Source: Pirellulales bacterium
GTDB taxonomy: Bacteria > Planctomycetota > Planctomycetia > Pirellulales > Lacipirellulaceae
DNA: 64,000 nt
Reading direction: 5' to 3'
Assembly: GCA_022841705.1 (NCBI GenBank)
Contig: JALHQZ010000001.1
Coordinates: 806,001-870,000 of the forward strand
Below the pieces are notes generated by a model, which saw only the letters and a program-made list of their open reading frames with translations, ran no database searches and was not told where the DNA came from. Shown here one piece after another: positions 54,961 to 63,190 of the stretch; the first letter of the stretch is position 1; the number at the start of each line of letters is the position of its first letter. The position numbers were made by a program, and so were the translations under genes.

Positions 54961-56438
54961 ACTTCTTGAAGATCAAAATAACTCTTCGCCAGCAGGTTTT
55001 CCACCAATTGCAAGCGGTAATCACCGCTGCCGCGGACATCGGTCAGCGGCTTGATCGCTTGCCGCGCCAGCTTGCCCGCTTCCCGCATCGTGTCGGCGGT
55101 CAGCTCGGCGTCGGTGAGGAACTCTTCCACCGCCGGCATCCGCAGCACCACGGGACCAACGCCGCCGAGCGCGATCCGCGCCCGGCTGATTGTCTTGCCC
55201 TCCAGAGTAACAGCAATGGCCGCTGTAACCGTACTGATATCCATATCTCGCCGCTTCGAAATCTTATAGAGCTTCACCCGCTCATTCTCGACCGGCAGCG
55301 GCGTACGGATACCGACCAGCAGTTCATCCGGCGCCAAATCGATCTGCTTGTAACCGCGATAAAACTCGGTGATCGGCACGCGTCGTACGCCACGCATGCT
55401 CGCTAGCTCCAGCTCCGCGTCGAGCACAAAGTGCAGCGGCAGCGAATCGGCAATCGGCGAAGCGTTCACAAAGTTCCCGCCAATGGTGCCGAAGTTCCGA
55501 ATCTGCGGACTGCCAAACCGGGTCAGCACCGCGTGATACTCCGGCAACAACTCACGCACCGCTTCTTCGACGGCCGTCCACGTGGCGCCGGCGCCGAGGT
55601 GCAGCACACCGTCCGTCACCGAAATCTCAGTCAGCTCGCCGATGCGGTTGAGCACCAACACCTCGGCGAGTTCCAGCTTACCGTGATTGCGCTGCACGCC
55701 GACATCGGTCGCGCCGCTCACAATCTTCGCTTGCGGATGTTTCGCGCGCCACTCGAGCGCCGCCTCCAGCGAACTCGGCGCGAAGACCTGCCACGGGCTG
55801 GCGCCATTCTGCGGGGCGAGGGCGACATCATCCTTCACAGTCGCGAACAGTTCCGATTTGAGCTTCGGATCGGGATACAGTTCGGCGAGCCGCGGCGTCG
55901 TGGCGAGGTTGATCGACTCGCCCGCTTCGATGATTTGCTGGTAGCCCGTGCAGCGGCAGAGGTTGCCGGAGAGGGCGTAACGCAGGGCTTCGGCGCTCAG
56001 TCCTCCCCCGACTGACGTCAGGGGCTCGTGATGCGATTGAGTTTCTACCAAGCCGTGGAGCGTGGTTACGAACCCCGGCGTGCAGAACCCACACTGGCTG
56101 CCGTGGCAATCGACCATCGCTTGCTGCACCGGCGACAGCTTGCCGCCGCATGCGAGGCCCTCCACCGTCACGACATGGCAGCCATCAAGCTGAAAGAGCA
56201 GGGCAACGCACGAGTCAATCGCGCGGTACACCAAATCACCATCTTCCTGCGAAGTGGCCTCGGGTCGGCCCATCAGTACCGCGCACGCCCCACAGTCTCC
56301 TTCGGCGCACACCACCTTTGTGCCGGTTAGCCCCTGCTCCTGCCGTAGAAACTCGGCGAGCGTGAGCAGCGCGCGCGAATCGCCCACCTGCTGGCGGCAG
56401 CCGTTCAAATAGAAGACCAAGTGGTCGCGCATTGACAT
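54930..56438 (-). CDS. xdhA: Xanthine dehydrogenase, FAD and [2Fe-2S] subunit
   Basis: 502 residues. Domains in order: plant-type [2Fe-2S] (CAEGDCGACAVL), helical [2Fe-2S] (GSQCGFCTPGFV and NLCRCTGYQQI), then the FAD domain (ATDVGVQRN and RNFGTIGGNFVNASPIAD). It passes electrons from the molybdenum centre to FAD and NAD. Start ATG 56438 or the second Met two codons later. First gene of xdhA-xdhB-sulfatase. Confidence 0.95.
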   Translation of the reverse strand: MSMRDHLVFYLNGCRQQVGDSRALLTLAEFLRQEQGLTGTKVVCAEGDCGACAVLMGRPEATSQEDGDLVYRAIDSCVALLFQLDGCHVVTVEGLACGGKLSPVQQAMVDCHGSQCGFCTPGFVTTLHGLVETQSHHEPLTSVGGGLSAEALRYALSGNLCRCTGYQQIIEAGESINLATTPRLAELYPDPKLKSELFATVKDDVALAPQNGASPWQVFAPSSLEAALEWRAKHPQAKIVSGATDVGVQRNHGKLELAEVLVLNRIGELTEISVTDGVLHLGAGATWTAVEEAVRELLPEYHAVLTRFGSPQIRNFGTIGGNFVNASPIADSLPLHFVLDAELELASMRGVRRVPITEFYRGYKQIDLAPDELLVGIRTPLPVENERVKLYKISKRRDMDISTVTAAIAVTLEGKTISRARIALGGVGPVVLRMPAVEEFLTDAELTADTMREAGKLARQAIKPLTDVRGSGDYRLQLVENLLAKSYFDLQEVSAGSAPLPR

Positions 56439-56575
56439 TCCCGATAAAGCGACTGAGCCCGTTAAAGCGAGTGAGCTTGTCCCGAACCGCCGCCCCGATT
56501 ACCCTCGTAACTCGCCGCCCCACTTGAGGTTAGGCCGACAGGCCAGCCGCGTCAACCTTTCCACCCCCTTCGTCC

Positions 56576-57799
56576 GTGCCAACTCCCCCCGAACTTGCCC
56601 GGCGTGTCATGCAGCGGTGCGATACGCTCGCGCTCTGCACCGATGAGCCTGGCCGGGTAACGCGGCTGTTCCTCTCGCCCGCTATGCGGCAAGCGCACGC
56701 CACGCTCACGCCGTGGTTCCAGTCGGCGGGGCTTACAGTTCACACCGACGCTCTCGGCAACCTCATCGGCCGGCGCCCCGGTCCGCCCGAAGCGAAACGG
56801 CTGCTCATCGGCTCGCACATTGACTCCGTTCCCAACGCCGGAAAGTACGATGGAGTGCTCGGCGTGCTGATTGGCCTGGCGGTCGCCGAAGCGCTCGAGC
56901 ACGAACCGCTCGCAATCGGGCTCGACATCTTGGCCTTCAGCGAAGAAGAAGGGGTCCGCTTCGCCAAACCGTACCTCGGCAGCCGGGCGATCGCCAGCAC
57001 GTTCGATTCGGCCTGGCTCGCGCGGACCGACGAAGCGGGCGTCACCCTCAGCCAGGCGATTGAAGACTTCGGCCTCGACCCGACGCAACTCCCGGCCTCT
57101 GCGTACGATTCGCTCGAAGTCCTCGGCTATATCGAACCGCACATCGAGCAAGGCCCGCTGCTCGAATCGCGCGGTGAATCGTTGGGTGTCGTCACCTCGA
57201 TCATCGGCCAAAGCCGCCTACGACTCAGCTTCCGCGGGCGCGCCGCCCACGCCGGCACCACGCCGATGGATAGCCGCCAAGACGCGTTGGTCGCCGCCGC
57301 CACGTTCATAACCGCCGTCCGCCGCACCGCGAGCGAAACGCCCGACCTCCGCGCCACCGTCGGCCGAGTGGAAGTCACTCCGAACGCCCCCAACGTCGTC
57401 CCCGCGCTGGTGGAACTTTCGCTCGATGTCCGCCACGCCGAAGACGAAATCCGCGAACAATCGATCGTCAATCTGCTGGACGAAGCGTACCACCTCGCCC
57501 AGCGCGAAGGCCTCGCCTTCACCGTGCTCGAGCGATCGTCGCAAAGTTCGGTCAAAATGGACCCCGCCCTCACGGCCCAGCTTCATTCCGCCGCCAGCCA
57601 CCACGGCGCCCCACCGCTGAGCATGGTCAGCGGGGCAGGCCATGACGCTGTGATCCTCTCCGAACGCTTCCCCGTCGCCATGCTCTTCCTCCGCCACCCC
57701 GGCGGCGTCAGCCATCACCCCGATGAAACCGTGGAAGAAGCCGACGTCGCCGCCGCAATTGAAGTGCTCACCAAGTTCGTTCGGTCCCTCCGTCCGTAG
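56576..57799 (+). CDS. Allantoate amidohydrolase (M20 family)
   Basis: 407 residues of the hydantoinase/carbamoylase branch of M20. Metal ligands lie in IGSHIDSVPNAGKYDG, FSEEEGVRF and HIEQGPLLE. The dimer-lid segment GRAAHAGTTPMDSRQDA and SGAGHDAVILSE are typical of allantoate amidohydrolases. It would split allantoate to ureidoglycine, ammonia and CO2. GTG 56576 is the best start. The neighbours encode the next two steps, which favours allantoate over a carbamoyl amino acid. The TAG stop lies in a family B repeat. Confidence 0.82.
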   Translation: MPTPPELARRVMQRCDTLALCTDEPGRVTRLFLSPAMRQAHATLTPWFQSAGLTVHTDALGNLIGRRPGPPEAKRLLIGSHIDSVPNAGKYDGVLGVLIGLAVAEALEHEPLAIGLDILAFSEEEGVRFAKPYLGSRAIASTFDSAWLARTDEAGVTLSQAIEDFGLDPTQLPASAYDSLEVLGYIEPHIEQGPLLESRGESLGVVTSIIGQSRLRLSFRGRAAHAGTTPMDSRQDALVAAATFITAVRRTASETPDLRATVGRVEVTPNAPNVVPALVELSLDVRHAEDEIREQSIVNLLDEAYHLAQREGLAFTVLERSSQSSVKMDPALTAQLHSAASHHGAPPLSMVSGAGHDAVILSERFPVAMLFLRHPGGVSHHPDETVEEADVAAAIEVLTKFVRSLRP

Positions 57800-57962
57800 C
57801 ACGGGACCGTAGTCCCGTGCGAACAGCTTATTCGTCGCTAAGTTGTTATCTTTGAAACTGAACTCACACACGACTCAATCGCTGGACCGCCAAGCGGTTT
57901 GACCAGCATCAAGCAATCACTTGAATGTAACTCGCCCGCCCGGGACTTCGGTCCCGTGCTAC
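57796..57962. repeat. REPIN-like palindrome, family B, wide copy
   Basis: Left arm GTAGCACGGGACCGTAGTCC (from 57796) and inverted right arm GGGACTTCGGTCCCGTGCTA (ending 57962) enclose about 117 bp. The TAG at 57797-57799 is the stop codon of the allantoate amidohydrolase gene. The right arm ends 12 bp before the next gene. Confidence 0.82.
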
Positions 57963-57974
57963 AATGAGAGGCTT

Positions 57975-58736
57975 ATGCACCGCCTTACCGATTCGCCGTT
58001 CGGCGCCACGCGCACCACCATCGCCGCCGACTACGCCCTCTTCGCGCCGGACGGCAATGTCGTCTCGCCCCTCTCCAGTTGGGCGAGCACCGACGGCATC
58101 ATCCTCATCAGCCCCGCGCTTGCCGCCGCCCCGCGCTCGCCGCGGTTCACGCAGTACGTGGCGCTAACCACCGGCAAGTCGAACTCGACTGGCGCCCCGG
58201 CCGGCGTGCAGCGGTTTTGCTACGTGCTCGCAGGCGAAATCTCGGTCGATGGTGCCCAACTCACCGCCGGCGGCTTCTGCTGGTTGCCGCCGGATGTGCC
58301 CCATGACATCAAAGGCCTCGGCGAGGGTCGCGTGATGGTCTTCGAAAAACCGTATGCCGCGCTCCCCAACACGCCGCCGCCAACTAAGATCCTCAGCAGC
58401 CGCAGCACCACGCCCACATCCGCATTCCTCGGCGACGAAGCGGTGCAAGTCGCCCTTCTTTTGCCCGCCAAGCCCGAGTTTGACATGGCGATGAACATCG
58501 TCCACTACCAGCCCGGCGCCACGCTCCCGTTCGTCGAAACGCACGTCATGGAACACGGCCTGGTGATGCTCGAAGGCCAAGGCATTTACCGCCTCGCGAA
58601 CGACTGGTTCCCCGTCCAAACCGACGACGTTATCTGGATGGCCGCCTACTGCCCCCAATGGTTTGTCGCCATGGGCAAGGAGCCCGCCAGCTATCTACTG
58701 TATAAAGATGTCCATCGCCATCCGCTGTCACCATAA
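57975..58736 (+). CDS. (S)-ureidoglycine aminohydrolase (bicupin)
   Basis: 253 residues with two cupin domains. The C-terminal cupin holds the metal site FVETHVMEHGLVMLEGQG (E-x-H-x3-H...Q), as expected of manganese-dependent ureidoglycine aminohydrolase; the N-terminal cupin (GVQRFCYVLAGEISVDG) is non-catalytic. It converts (S)-ureidoglycine to (S)-ureidoglycolate and ammonia, securing stereochemistry. ATG 57975 follows GAGAGG. The position between allantoate and ureidoglycolate amidohydrolases supports the assignment. Confidence 0.88.
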   Translation: MHRLTDSPFGATRTTIAADYALFAPDGNVVSPLSSWASTDGIILISPALAAAPRSPRFTQYVALTTGKSNSTGAPAGVQRFCYVLAGEISVDGAQLTAGGFCWLPPDVPHDIKGLGEGRVMVFEKPYAALPNTPPPTKILSSRSTTPTSAFLGDEAVQVALLLPAKPEFDMAMNIVHYQPGATLPFVETHVMEHGLVMLEGQGIYRLANDWFPVQTDDVIWMAAYCPQWFVAMGKEPASYLLYKDVHRHPLSP

Positions 58737-58768
58737 ATGATTCCGATTGCCTGAAGGGCAATCTTCAT

Positions 58769-58928
58769 CGTAGCCTGGGGTAGAGCGCAGCGCCGCCCCA
58801 GGAGTAAGTCCAGAGTTGAAACCTTTTGGCTGAAAGCCATATTCACCGCGCGACAGCGCTGAGATTGGCCTTCAGCCAATATGACAACGGGTGACCCAAT
58901 CTTCCCTAGGGCGATGCCCTAGGCTACG
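58769..58928. repeat. Compound nested palindrome, family E (CGTAGCCTGGGG)
   Basis: Outer ends CGTAGCC (58769) and GGCTACG (58928). Inside are three hairpins: CCTGGGG..CCCCAGG, GGCTGAAAGCC facing GGCCTTCAGCC, and CCTAGGGC-GATG-CCCTAGG. It fills most of the gap before the ureidoglycolate amidohydrolase gene. Confidence 0.72.
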
Positions 58929-58986
58929 GTGAAAGAGGCCGTTGGCCAATTCGCTTAGCCCGCTTGCTATTCTTCGATTGCATGAC

Positions 58987-60225
58987 ATGAATCTTGCCGT
59001 TAACACCGACCGTCTCGTCGCCGAGCTGAACGCTCTCGCCGCGATTAGCGATTGCCCCGAGCCACCGCCGGCGGTGACGCGGATCGTCTTTACGCCGACC
59101 GATCGTCGTGCGCGGGATTATCTGGCCGGGCTCTACCGCGCCGCGGGTCTCGCTGTGCGGGTTGACGCCATCGGCAACGTCTTCGCCCGCTGGGAGGGAA
59201 GTGACCCGTCGGCAGCAGTCGTTGGCACCGGTTCGCACTGCGACGCGCTGCCGCACGCCGGCATGTACGACGGCACCGTGGGCGTCCTTGGTGGTCTCGA
59301 AGCGATTCGCACCCTTAAGGCCGCCGGATTCAAGCCGCGCCGCTCGATTGAACTGGTGATGATTACCAGCGAAGAGCCAACCCGGTTTGGACTCGGCTGC
59401 CTTGGTAGTCGGGCCATGGTCGGCGCCCTAGGCGATGTTTCCCGCTTGATTGATGACGCCGGCGATTCACTGGAAGTTGTCCGCCAGCGTGCAGGCTTCA
59501 CGGGCTCGCTCGAATCAACCAAGCTGCCGCCAGGCTATCATCACGCCTGGGTCGAACTGCATATCGAGCAAGGCCCCGAGCTTGAAGCCAAGGGCCTACC
59601 GATCGGCGTGGTGACCGGCATCGCCGCCCCGCTCCAGGCCGAACTGACTGTTCACGGCGAAGGAGGCCACGCCGGCGCCGTGCTCATGCCCCGCCGTCAC
59701 GATGCGCTGAACGCCGCGGCCGAGATGATTGGCGCCATCGAACGCTTGGCCACAACCAGCCCCAGTCCCGATTTGGTCGCCACCGTGGGCCGACTCGACG
59801 TTCACCCCGGCGCCGCCAACTCCATTCCGTCCCGAGTCAAGTTTTCGCTCGACCTGCGCGACATCGACGGCGCCAACCGTGACCGCGTGTTCGCTTCAAT
59901 CGAACAAGAACTCACGGTGATTGCCAACCGCCGCGATGTGAGTTGGGTAAAATCCATCAACAACGCCGACCCACCGGCCCCCGCCGACCCGCTCGTGATC
60001 AGCGCCATCGAATCGGCCTGCCAAGAACTCGGCCATGCGTACCAATCAATGCCGAGCCGCGCGTACCACGACTCCCTCTTCATGGCCCGCATCGCCCCCA
60101 TGGGCATGATCTTCATCCCCTGCCGCGCCGGCGTCTCCCACCGCCCCGATGAATACAGTAGCCCGGAGCAACTCACGGTCGGCGTGGAAGTGTTGGCCCA
60201 AACCCTCGCGAATCTCTCCGCTTAG
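58987..60225 (+). CDS. Ureidoglycolate amidohydrolase, plant type (M20 family)
   Basis: 412 residues. It shares the M20 metal sites (GSHCDALPHAGMYDG, ITSEEPTRFG, HIEQGPELE) with the allantoate enzyme but differs in the substrate region. GEGGHAGAVLMPRR, HPGAANSIPS, SRAYHDSLFMARIAPMGM and SHRPDEYSSPEQ match the plant ureidoglycolate amidohydrolase (UAH) pattern that I recall from Arabidopsis. It would cleave ureidoglycolate to glyoxylate, CO2 and two ammonia. ATG 58987 fits the homology; TTG 58942 is upstream. The TAG stop lies in a family A repeat. Confidence 0.82.
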   Translation: MNLAVNTDRLVAELNALAAISDCPEPPPAVTRIVFTPTDRRARDYLAGLYRAAGLAVRVDAIGNVFARWEGSDPSAAVVGTGSHCDALPHAGMYDGTVGVLGGLEAIRTLKAAGFKPRRSIELVMITSEEPTRFGLGCLGSRAMVGALGDVSRLIDDAGDSLEVVRQRAGFTGSLESTKLPPGYHHAWVELHIEQGPELEAKGLPIGVVTGIAAPLQAELTVHGEGGHAGAVLMPRRHDALNAAAEMIGAIERLATTSPSPDLVATVGRLDVHPGAANSIPSRVKFSLDLRDIDGANRDRVFASIEQELTVIANRRDVSWVKSINNADPPAPADPLVISAIESACQELGHAYQSMPSRAYHDSLFMARIAPMGMIFIPCRAGVSHRPDEYSSPEQLTVGVEVLAQTLANLSA

Positions 60226-60245
60226 CCGCGGGGCTCGCCCCCGCG
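60223..60245. repeat. Palindromic repeat, family A, half copy
   Basis: TAGCCGCGGGGCTCGCCCCC then GCG, identical to the left half of the copy at 49659. It provides the TAG stop (60223-60225) of the preceding gene and a hairpin that may terminate transcription (TTTT follows). Confidence 0.78.
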
Positions 60246-60357
60246 CGTTTTCGCGTTGTCAACCCCAAAACGTGGCCACCCCTCGCGAAGCGGCCAAAAC
60301 CCCCGTGTCAAGTCTCTTTTGTGGCCGCGCAACATTTGTAACGTGCCCGCCGTCGAT

Positions 60358-60373
60358 TGTTTCACGTGAAACA
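60358..60373. other. parS: parS centromere site, right pair copy 1
   Basis: Perfect TGTTTCACGTGAAACA, extended to a 20-bp palindrome by flanking AT/AT. It lies between the ureidoglycolate amidohydrolase and uricase genes. Confidence 0.93.
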
Positions 60374-60413
60374 ATTCACGGCGGCTCTCAACGACTGACT
60401 GCTGACCAAAAAT

Positions 60414-60429
60414 TGTTTCACGTGAAACA
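60414..60429. other. parS: parS centromere site, right pair copy 2
   Basis: Perfect 16-bp core inside a 24-bp palindrome (AAAT-core-ATTT). It starts 56 bp after the preceding copy and ends 2 bp before the uricase stop codon. Confidence 0.93.
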
Positions 60430-60431
60430 AT

Positions 60432-61286
60432 TTACTCCCGCTTCAGCACGCCCGTGATATACCCAAACGGCTCGCTGGTGGCCACGAAGATTTGATTCTC
60501 ATTTGTCCGTTTAAAGGGCGCCAAATTGGCCAGCAGATGATGCTTATTCGGCATTGCCAGCCGAATCTCCCGCACCTGCGGCACGGTAGCCAGCGCGGCT
60601 TGGCCCATCAAGTACAGCGTTTCCTGTACGCTGCGGCTAAAATGATCAATAAATTTAGCCAACAGCGCACTGCGGAGAGTTTCTCGCGCCGCAGTGAAGT
60701 CCACGAAGTTCGCGTCGTAAACCCATTCGGCCGAGAGTTCGGTGGCAAAGATGCGATCGCTCGTATCGGCCAAAGTGCGGAACTCGTCTTGATGAAAATC
60801 ACTGAATCCCGATTCGGTGGTCTTCGCGATCTGTAAGCCGGTAAAACCAGCGGTGATGAGGGGCGGCTCGTTTCGCTCAACAACCACGGTCACCGTGGGT
60901 CGTTCGCTGCCGCCGCCGATGAAGCAGTGATGGGAATCCATCAACCGCTTCCAAGCGTGTTCTTCAACGTGAATCGTCGCCTTACTCACATGCTGGTACT
61001 GCTTAACGAAATGCGTTGCGAGTGCTAAGCCGTACGATTCAATCGTTTCGAACTCATCATCCTTCGCAATGACATAGACGGTGTTCTTGCACGTATCGGT
61101 CGCGATCACCGGCCGATTATCGCCCGCGGTGTAAGCGACCGCAAACTCGCCTTCGAGCAACACATCAACCGCCGCTTCGATGAACTCATGCCGCTCCGTA
61201 TTCGCCGGGCCTTTGCGCGGCCGTTTGATCTTGCTGACCCGCACGGACCGTTTGCCGTAACTGTTGTGCGTGAGTATTCCGGACAT
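60432..61286 (-). CDS. Urate oxidase (uricase)
   Basis: 284 residues of the tunnelling-fold uricase family. N-terminal ILTHNSYGKRSVRVSKI supplies the active-site Lys, VIATDTCKNTVYV the substrate-binding Thr-Asp, and MPNKHHLLANL the C-terminal His. It oxidises urate with O2 to 5-hydroxyisourate and H2O2, cofactor-free. ATG 61286 is chosen. It is divergent from allantoinase (66 bp gap); its 3' end abuts a parS site. Confidence 0.93.
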   Translation of the reverse strand: MSGILTHNSYGKRSVRVSKIKRPRKGPANTERHEFIEAAVDVLLEGEFAVAYTAGDNRPVIATDTCKNTVYVIAKDDEFETIESYGLALATHFVKQYQHVSKATIHVEEHAWKRLMDSHHCFIGGGSERPTVTVVVERNEPPLITAGFTGLQIAKTTESGFSDFHQDEFRTLADTSDRIFATELSAEWVYDANFVDFTAARETLRSALLAKFIDHFSRSVQETLYLMGQAALATVPQVREIRLAMPNKHHLLANLAPFKRTNENQIFVATSEPFGYITGVLKRE

Positions 61287-61352
61287 CAATGTTACTTTGG
61301 TAAAATGCCTAGTGTCGCCCGTGCCAAACAATCGCTAAGATACACCATCGGT
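61287..61352. promoter_or_regulatory. Divergent promoter region, uricase/allantoinase
   Basis: 66 bp between divergent starts. TAAGAT at 61336-61341 could be a -10 box for allantoinase, and TTGGCA on the minus strand a -35 box for uricase, but neither has a convincing partner. There is no clear palindrome. Shared control of the two genes is likely from geometry only. Confidence 0.4.
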
Positions 61353-62654
61353 ATGAATGCGTCACCTCACTTTGCCGTTCGCAGTTCGCGGGTCGTCACG
61401 CCCAGTGGCGAACGGCCTGCGCTGGTTCGCATCGCAGATGGCGTGATTGTCGAAGTGGCCGATCACACCGCGAGTTGCCCCGAACCAATGCAGGACTTGG
61501 GTGATTTGGCGCTGCTGCCGGGACTTGTAGACGCTCATGTCCACTTTAACGAACCTGGCCGAACGGAGTGGGAAGGCATCGCCAGCGGCAGCGCCGCGGC
61601 CGCGGCGGGGGGCGTAACAACGGTGGTGGATATGCCGCTCAACTCTTCCCCCGTGACCACCACGATTGCCGCGCTTGAAGCAAAACGCCAACTCGCCAAA
61701 GAAAAATCGCAGGTCGATTTCGGTTGCTACGCGGGCCTTGTACCCGGGTGCGAAGCGGAATTGCCGAAGCTCATCGCCGCCGGTGTGCTAGGCGTGAAAG
61801 CGTTTCTGTGTCACAGCGGCATTGATGAATTTCCCGCAGCGACTGAGCGTGAACTCCGCTTCGTGATGCCGCTGCTCGCCGAAGCTGGCTTGCCGCTGTT
61901 GGTTCATGCCGAGCTAACTCGCGAGCTGCCGCCGCTGGCCGAGCCATGCCGCTATGCCGATTACCTTGCTTCACGTCCGCCAGATTTCGAGCAGCGCGCG
62001 ATTGCGATGGTGATCGATCTCATGCGCGAAATTGGTTGCCGCACGCATATCGTTCATTTGGCGGATGCCGACTCATTGCCAATGATCATTGCCGCAAAGA
62101 GTGAAGGATGTCCATTAACCGTTGAAACGTGTTCGCACTATCTCACCCTCAGCGCCGAGGAAATCGCCGATGGCGCCACGCAATTCAAGTGTGCGCCGCC
62201 GATTCGCACTGCATCGCATCGCGAGCGATTGTGGCGAGCGCTGGGCGACGGCGTCATCGACTTCATAGCAAGCGATCATTCCCCTTGTCCTCCGGCGCTG
62301 AAGTCGCTTGACATGGGCCAATTCGACAAGGCCTGGGGCGGGATCTCCAGCGTGCAACTGTCCCTACCGCTGGTGTGGACCGGCGCCCGGCAGTACGGTT
62401 TCGCGCTGGAGAAAGTCGCAAACTGGTTGTGTCATGGGCCCGCCAAGTTTCTTGGTATCGAAGCGGGCATTCGCGCCGGCGCTCCGGCAAATTTGGTGTC
62501 CTTCGCGCCGGAGGAATCGTTTGTGGTCAGAGGTGCGGAGCTCTTGCATCGGCATCCGCTGACACCCTATGAACACCGCGAGTTGTACGGTGTAGTGAAG
62601 CAAACCTGGGTTCACGGTCAAATGCCACGAGCGGGCGGAGGTCGCCTGTTATGA
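61353..62654 (+). CDS. allB: Allantoinase
   Basis: 433 residues of the cyclic amidohydrolase family. Metal ligands: DAHVHFNEPGRTEWEG (HxH), GVKAFLCHSG (carbamylated Lys), LLVHAEL and CSHYLTLSAEEI (His), IASDHSPCPP (Asp). The FNEPGRTEWEG segment and the Cys after DHSP fit allantoinase more than dihydroorotase. It opens allantoin to allantoate. ATG 61353 is chosen, since the open frame upstream overlaps uricase. The stop overlaps the next start (ATGA). Confidence 0.93.
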   Translation: MNASPHFAVRSSRVVTPSGERPALVRIADGVIVEVADHTASCPEPMQDLGDLALLPGLVDAHVHFNEPGRTEWEGIASGSAAAAAGGVTTVVDMPLNSSPVTTTIAALEAKRQLAKEKSQVDFGCYAGLVPGCEAELPKLIAAGVLGVKAFLCHSGIDEFPAATERELRFVMPLLAEAGLPLLVHAELTRELPPLAEPCRYADYLASRPPDFEQRAIAMVIDLMREIGCRTHIVHLADADSLPMIIAAKSEGCPLTVETCSHYLTLSAEEIADGATQFKCAPPIRTASHRERLWRALGDGVIDFIASDHSPCPPALKSLDMGQFDKAWGGISSVQLSLPLVWTGARQYGFALEKVANWLCHGPAKFLGIEAGIRAGAPANLVSFAPEESFVVRGAELLHRHPLTPYEHRELYGVVKQTWVHGQMPRAGGGRLL

Positions 62655-63178
62655 GTTCAGCCATCGACAGATTGAACTCTATGCCAACCGAAGCGGCCTG
62701 CGAAGCCTTTCGCGGCTGCTGCGGCGCTGAGCACTGGTTCGAGTTGATGGAAAACCATCGCCCGTTTGGGAATGTTGCGGAACTTCACGCGACGGCCGAC
62801 AAGGTCTTTGACCAGCTTTCCTCGGCAGATTGGCTGGCCGCGTTTGCGTGTCATCCGCAGATTGGTGATCTCGATTCGCTGCGCATGAAGTTTGCCGGCA
62901 ATCGCCAGTGGTCTCACGGCGAGCAACAGGGCATCAGCGCCGCCGATGAAGCGACGATTTCCGCGCTCGCCGCCGGAAATGCTGCTTATTTGGAGCGGTT
63001 TGGGTATATTTTTATCGTCTGTGCAAGCGGCAAGAGTGCAGCTGAGATGCTTGAACTGCTAACGGCCCGACTGCAGGATGATCCGCGAAGCGAACTCACC
63101 ATCGCCGCCGCTGAACAACGAAAGATCACGCACTTACGAATCGACAAACTCCTCGCCTCCCTCGCGGCTGTTTCCTAA
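62651..63178 (+). CDS. uraD: OHCU decarboxylase
   Basis: 175 residues, normal length. The family motif FRGCCGAEHWFELMENHRPF contains the catalytic His (ENHRPF); AFACHPQIGD and the Glu of WSHGEQQGI complete the active site. It decarboxylates 2-oxo-4-hydroxy-4-carboxy-5-ureidoimidazoline to (S)-allantoin. It overlaps allantoinase by 4 bp and precedes uraH by 12 bp in an operon. Confidence 0.93.
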   Translation: MSSAIDRLNSMPTEAACEAFRGCCGAEHWFELMENHRPFGNVAELHATADKVFDQLSSADWLAAFACHPQIGDLDSLRMKFAGNRQWSHGEQQGISAADEATISALAAGNAAYLERFGYIFIVCASGKSAAEMLELLTARLQDDPRSELTIAAAEQRKITHLRIDKLLASLAAVS

Positions 63179-63190
63179 CCCCTGTGCGAT

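Noticed and set aside
56576..60225. The two M20 genes as a simple tandem duplication of one enzyme
   Set aside because: Their substrate-region motifs differ (HAGTTPM against HAGAVLMP; SGAGHDA against SRAYHDS), pointing to different substrates.
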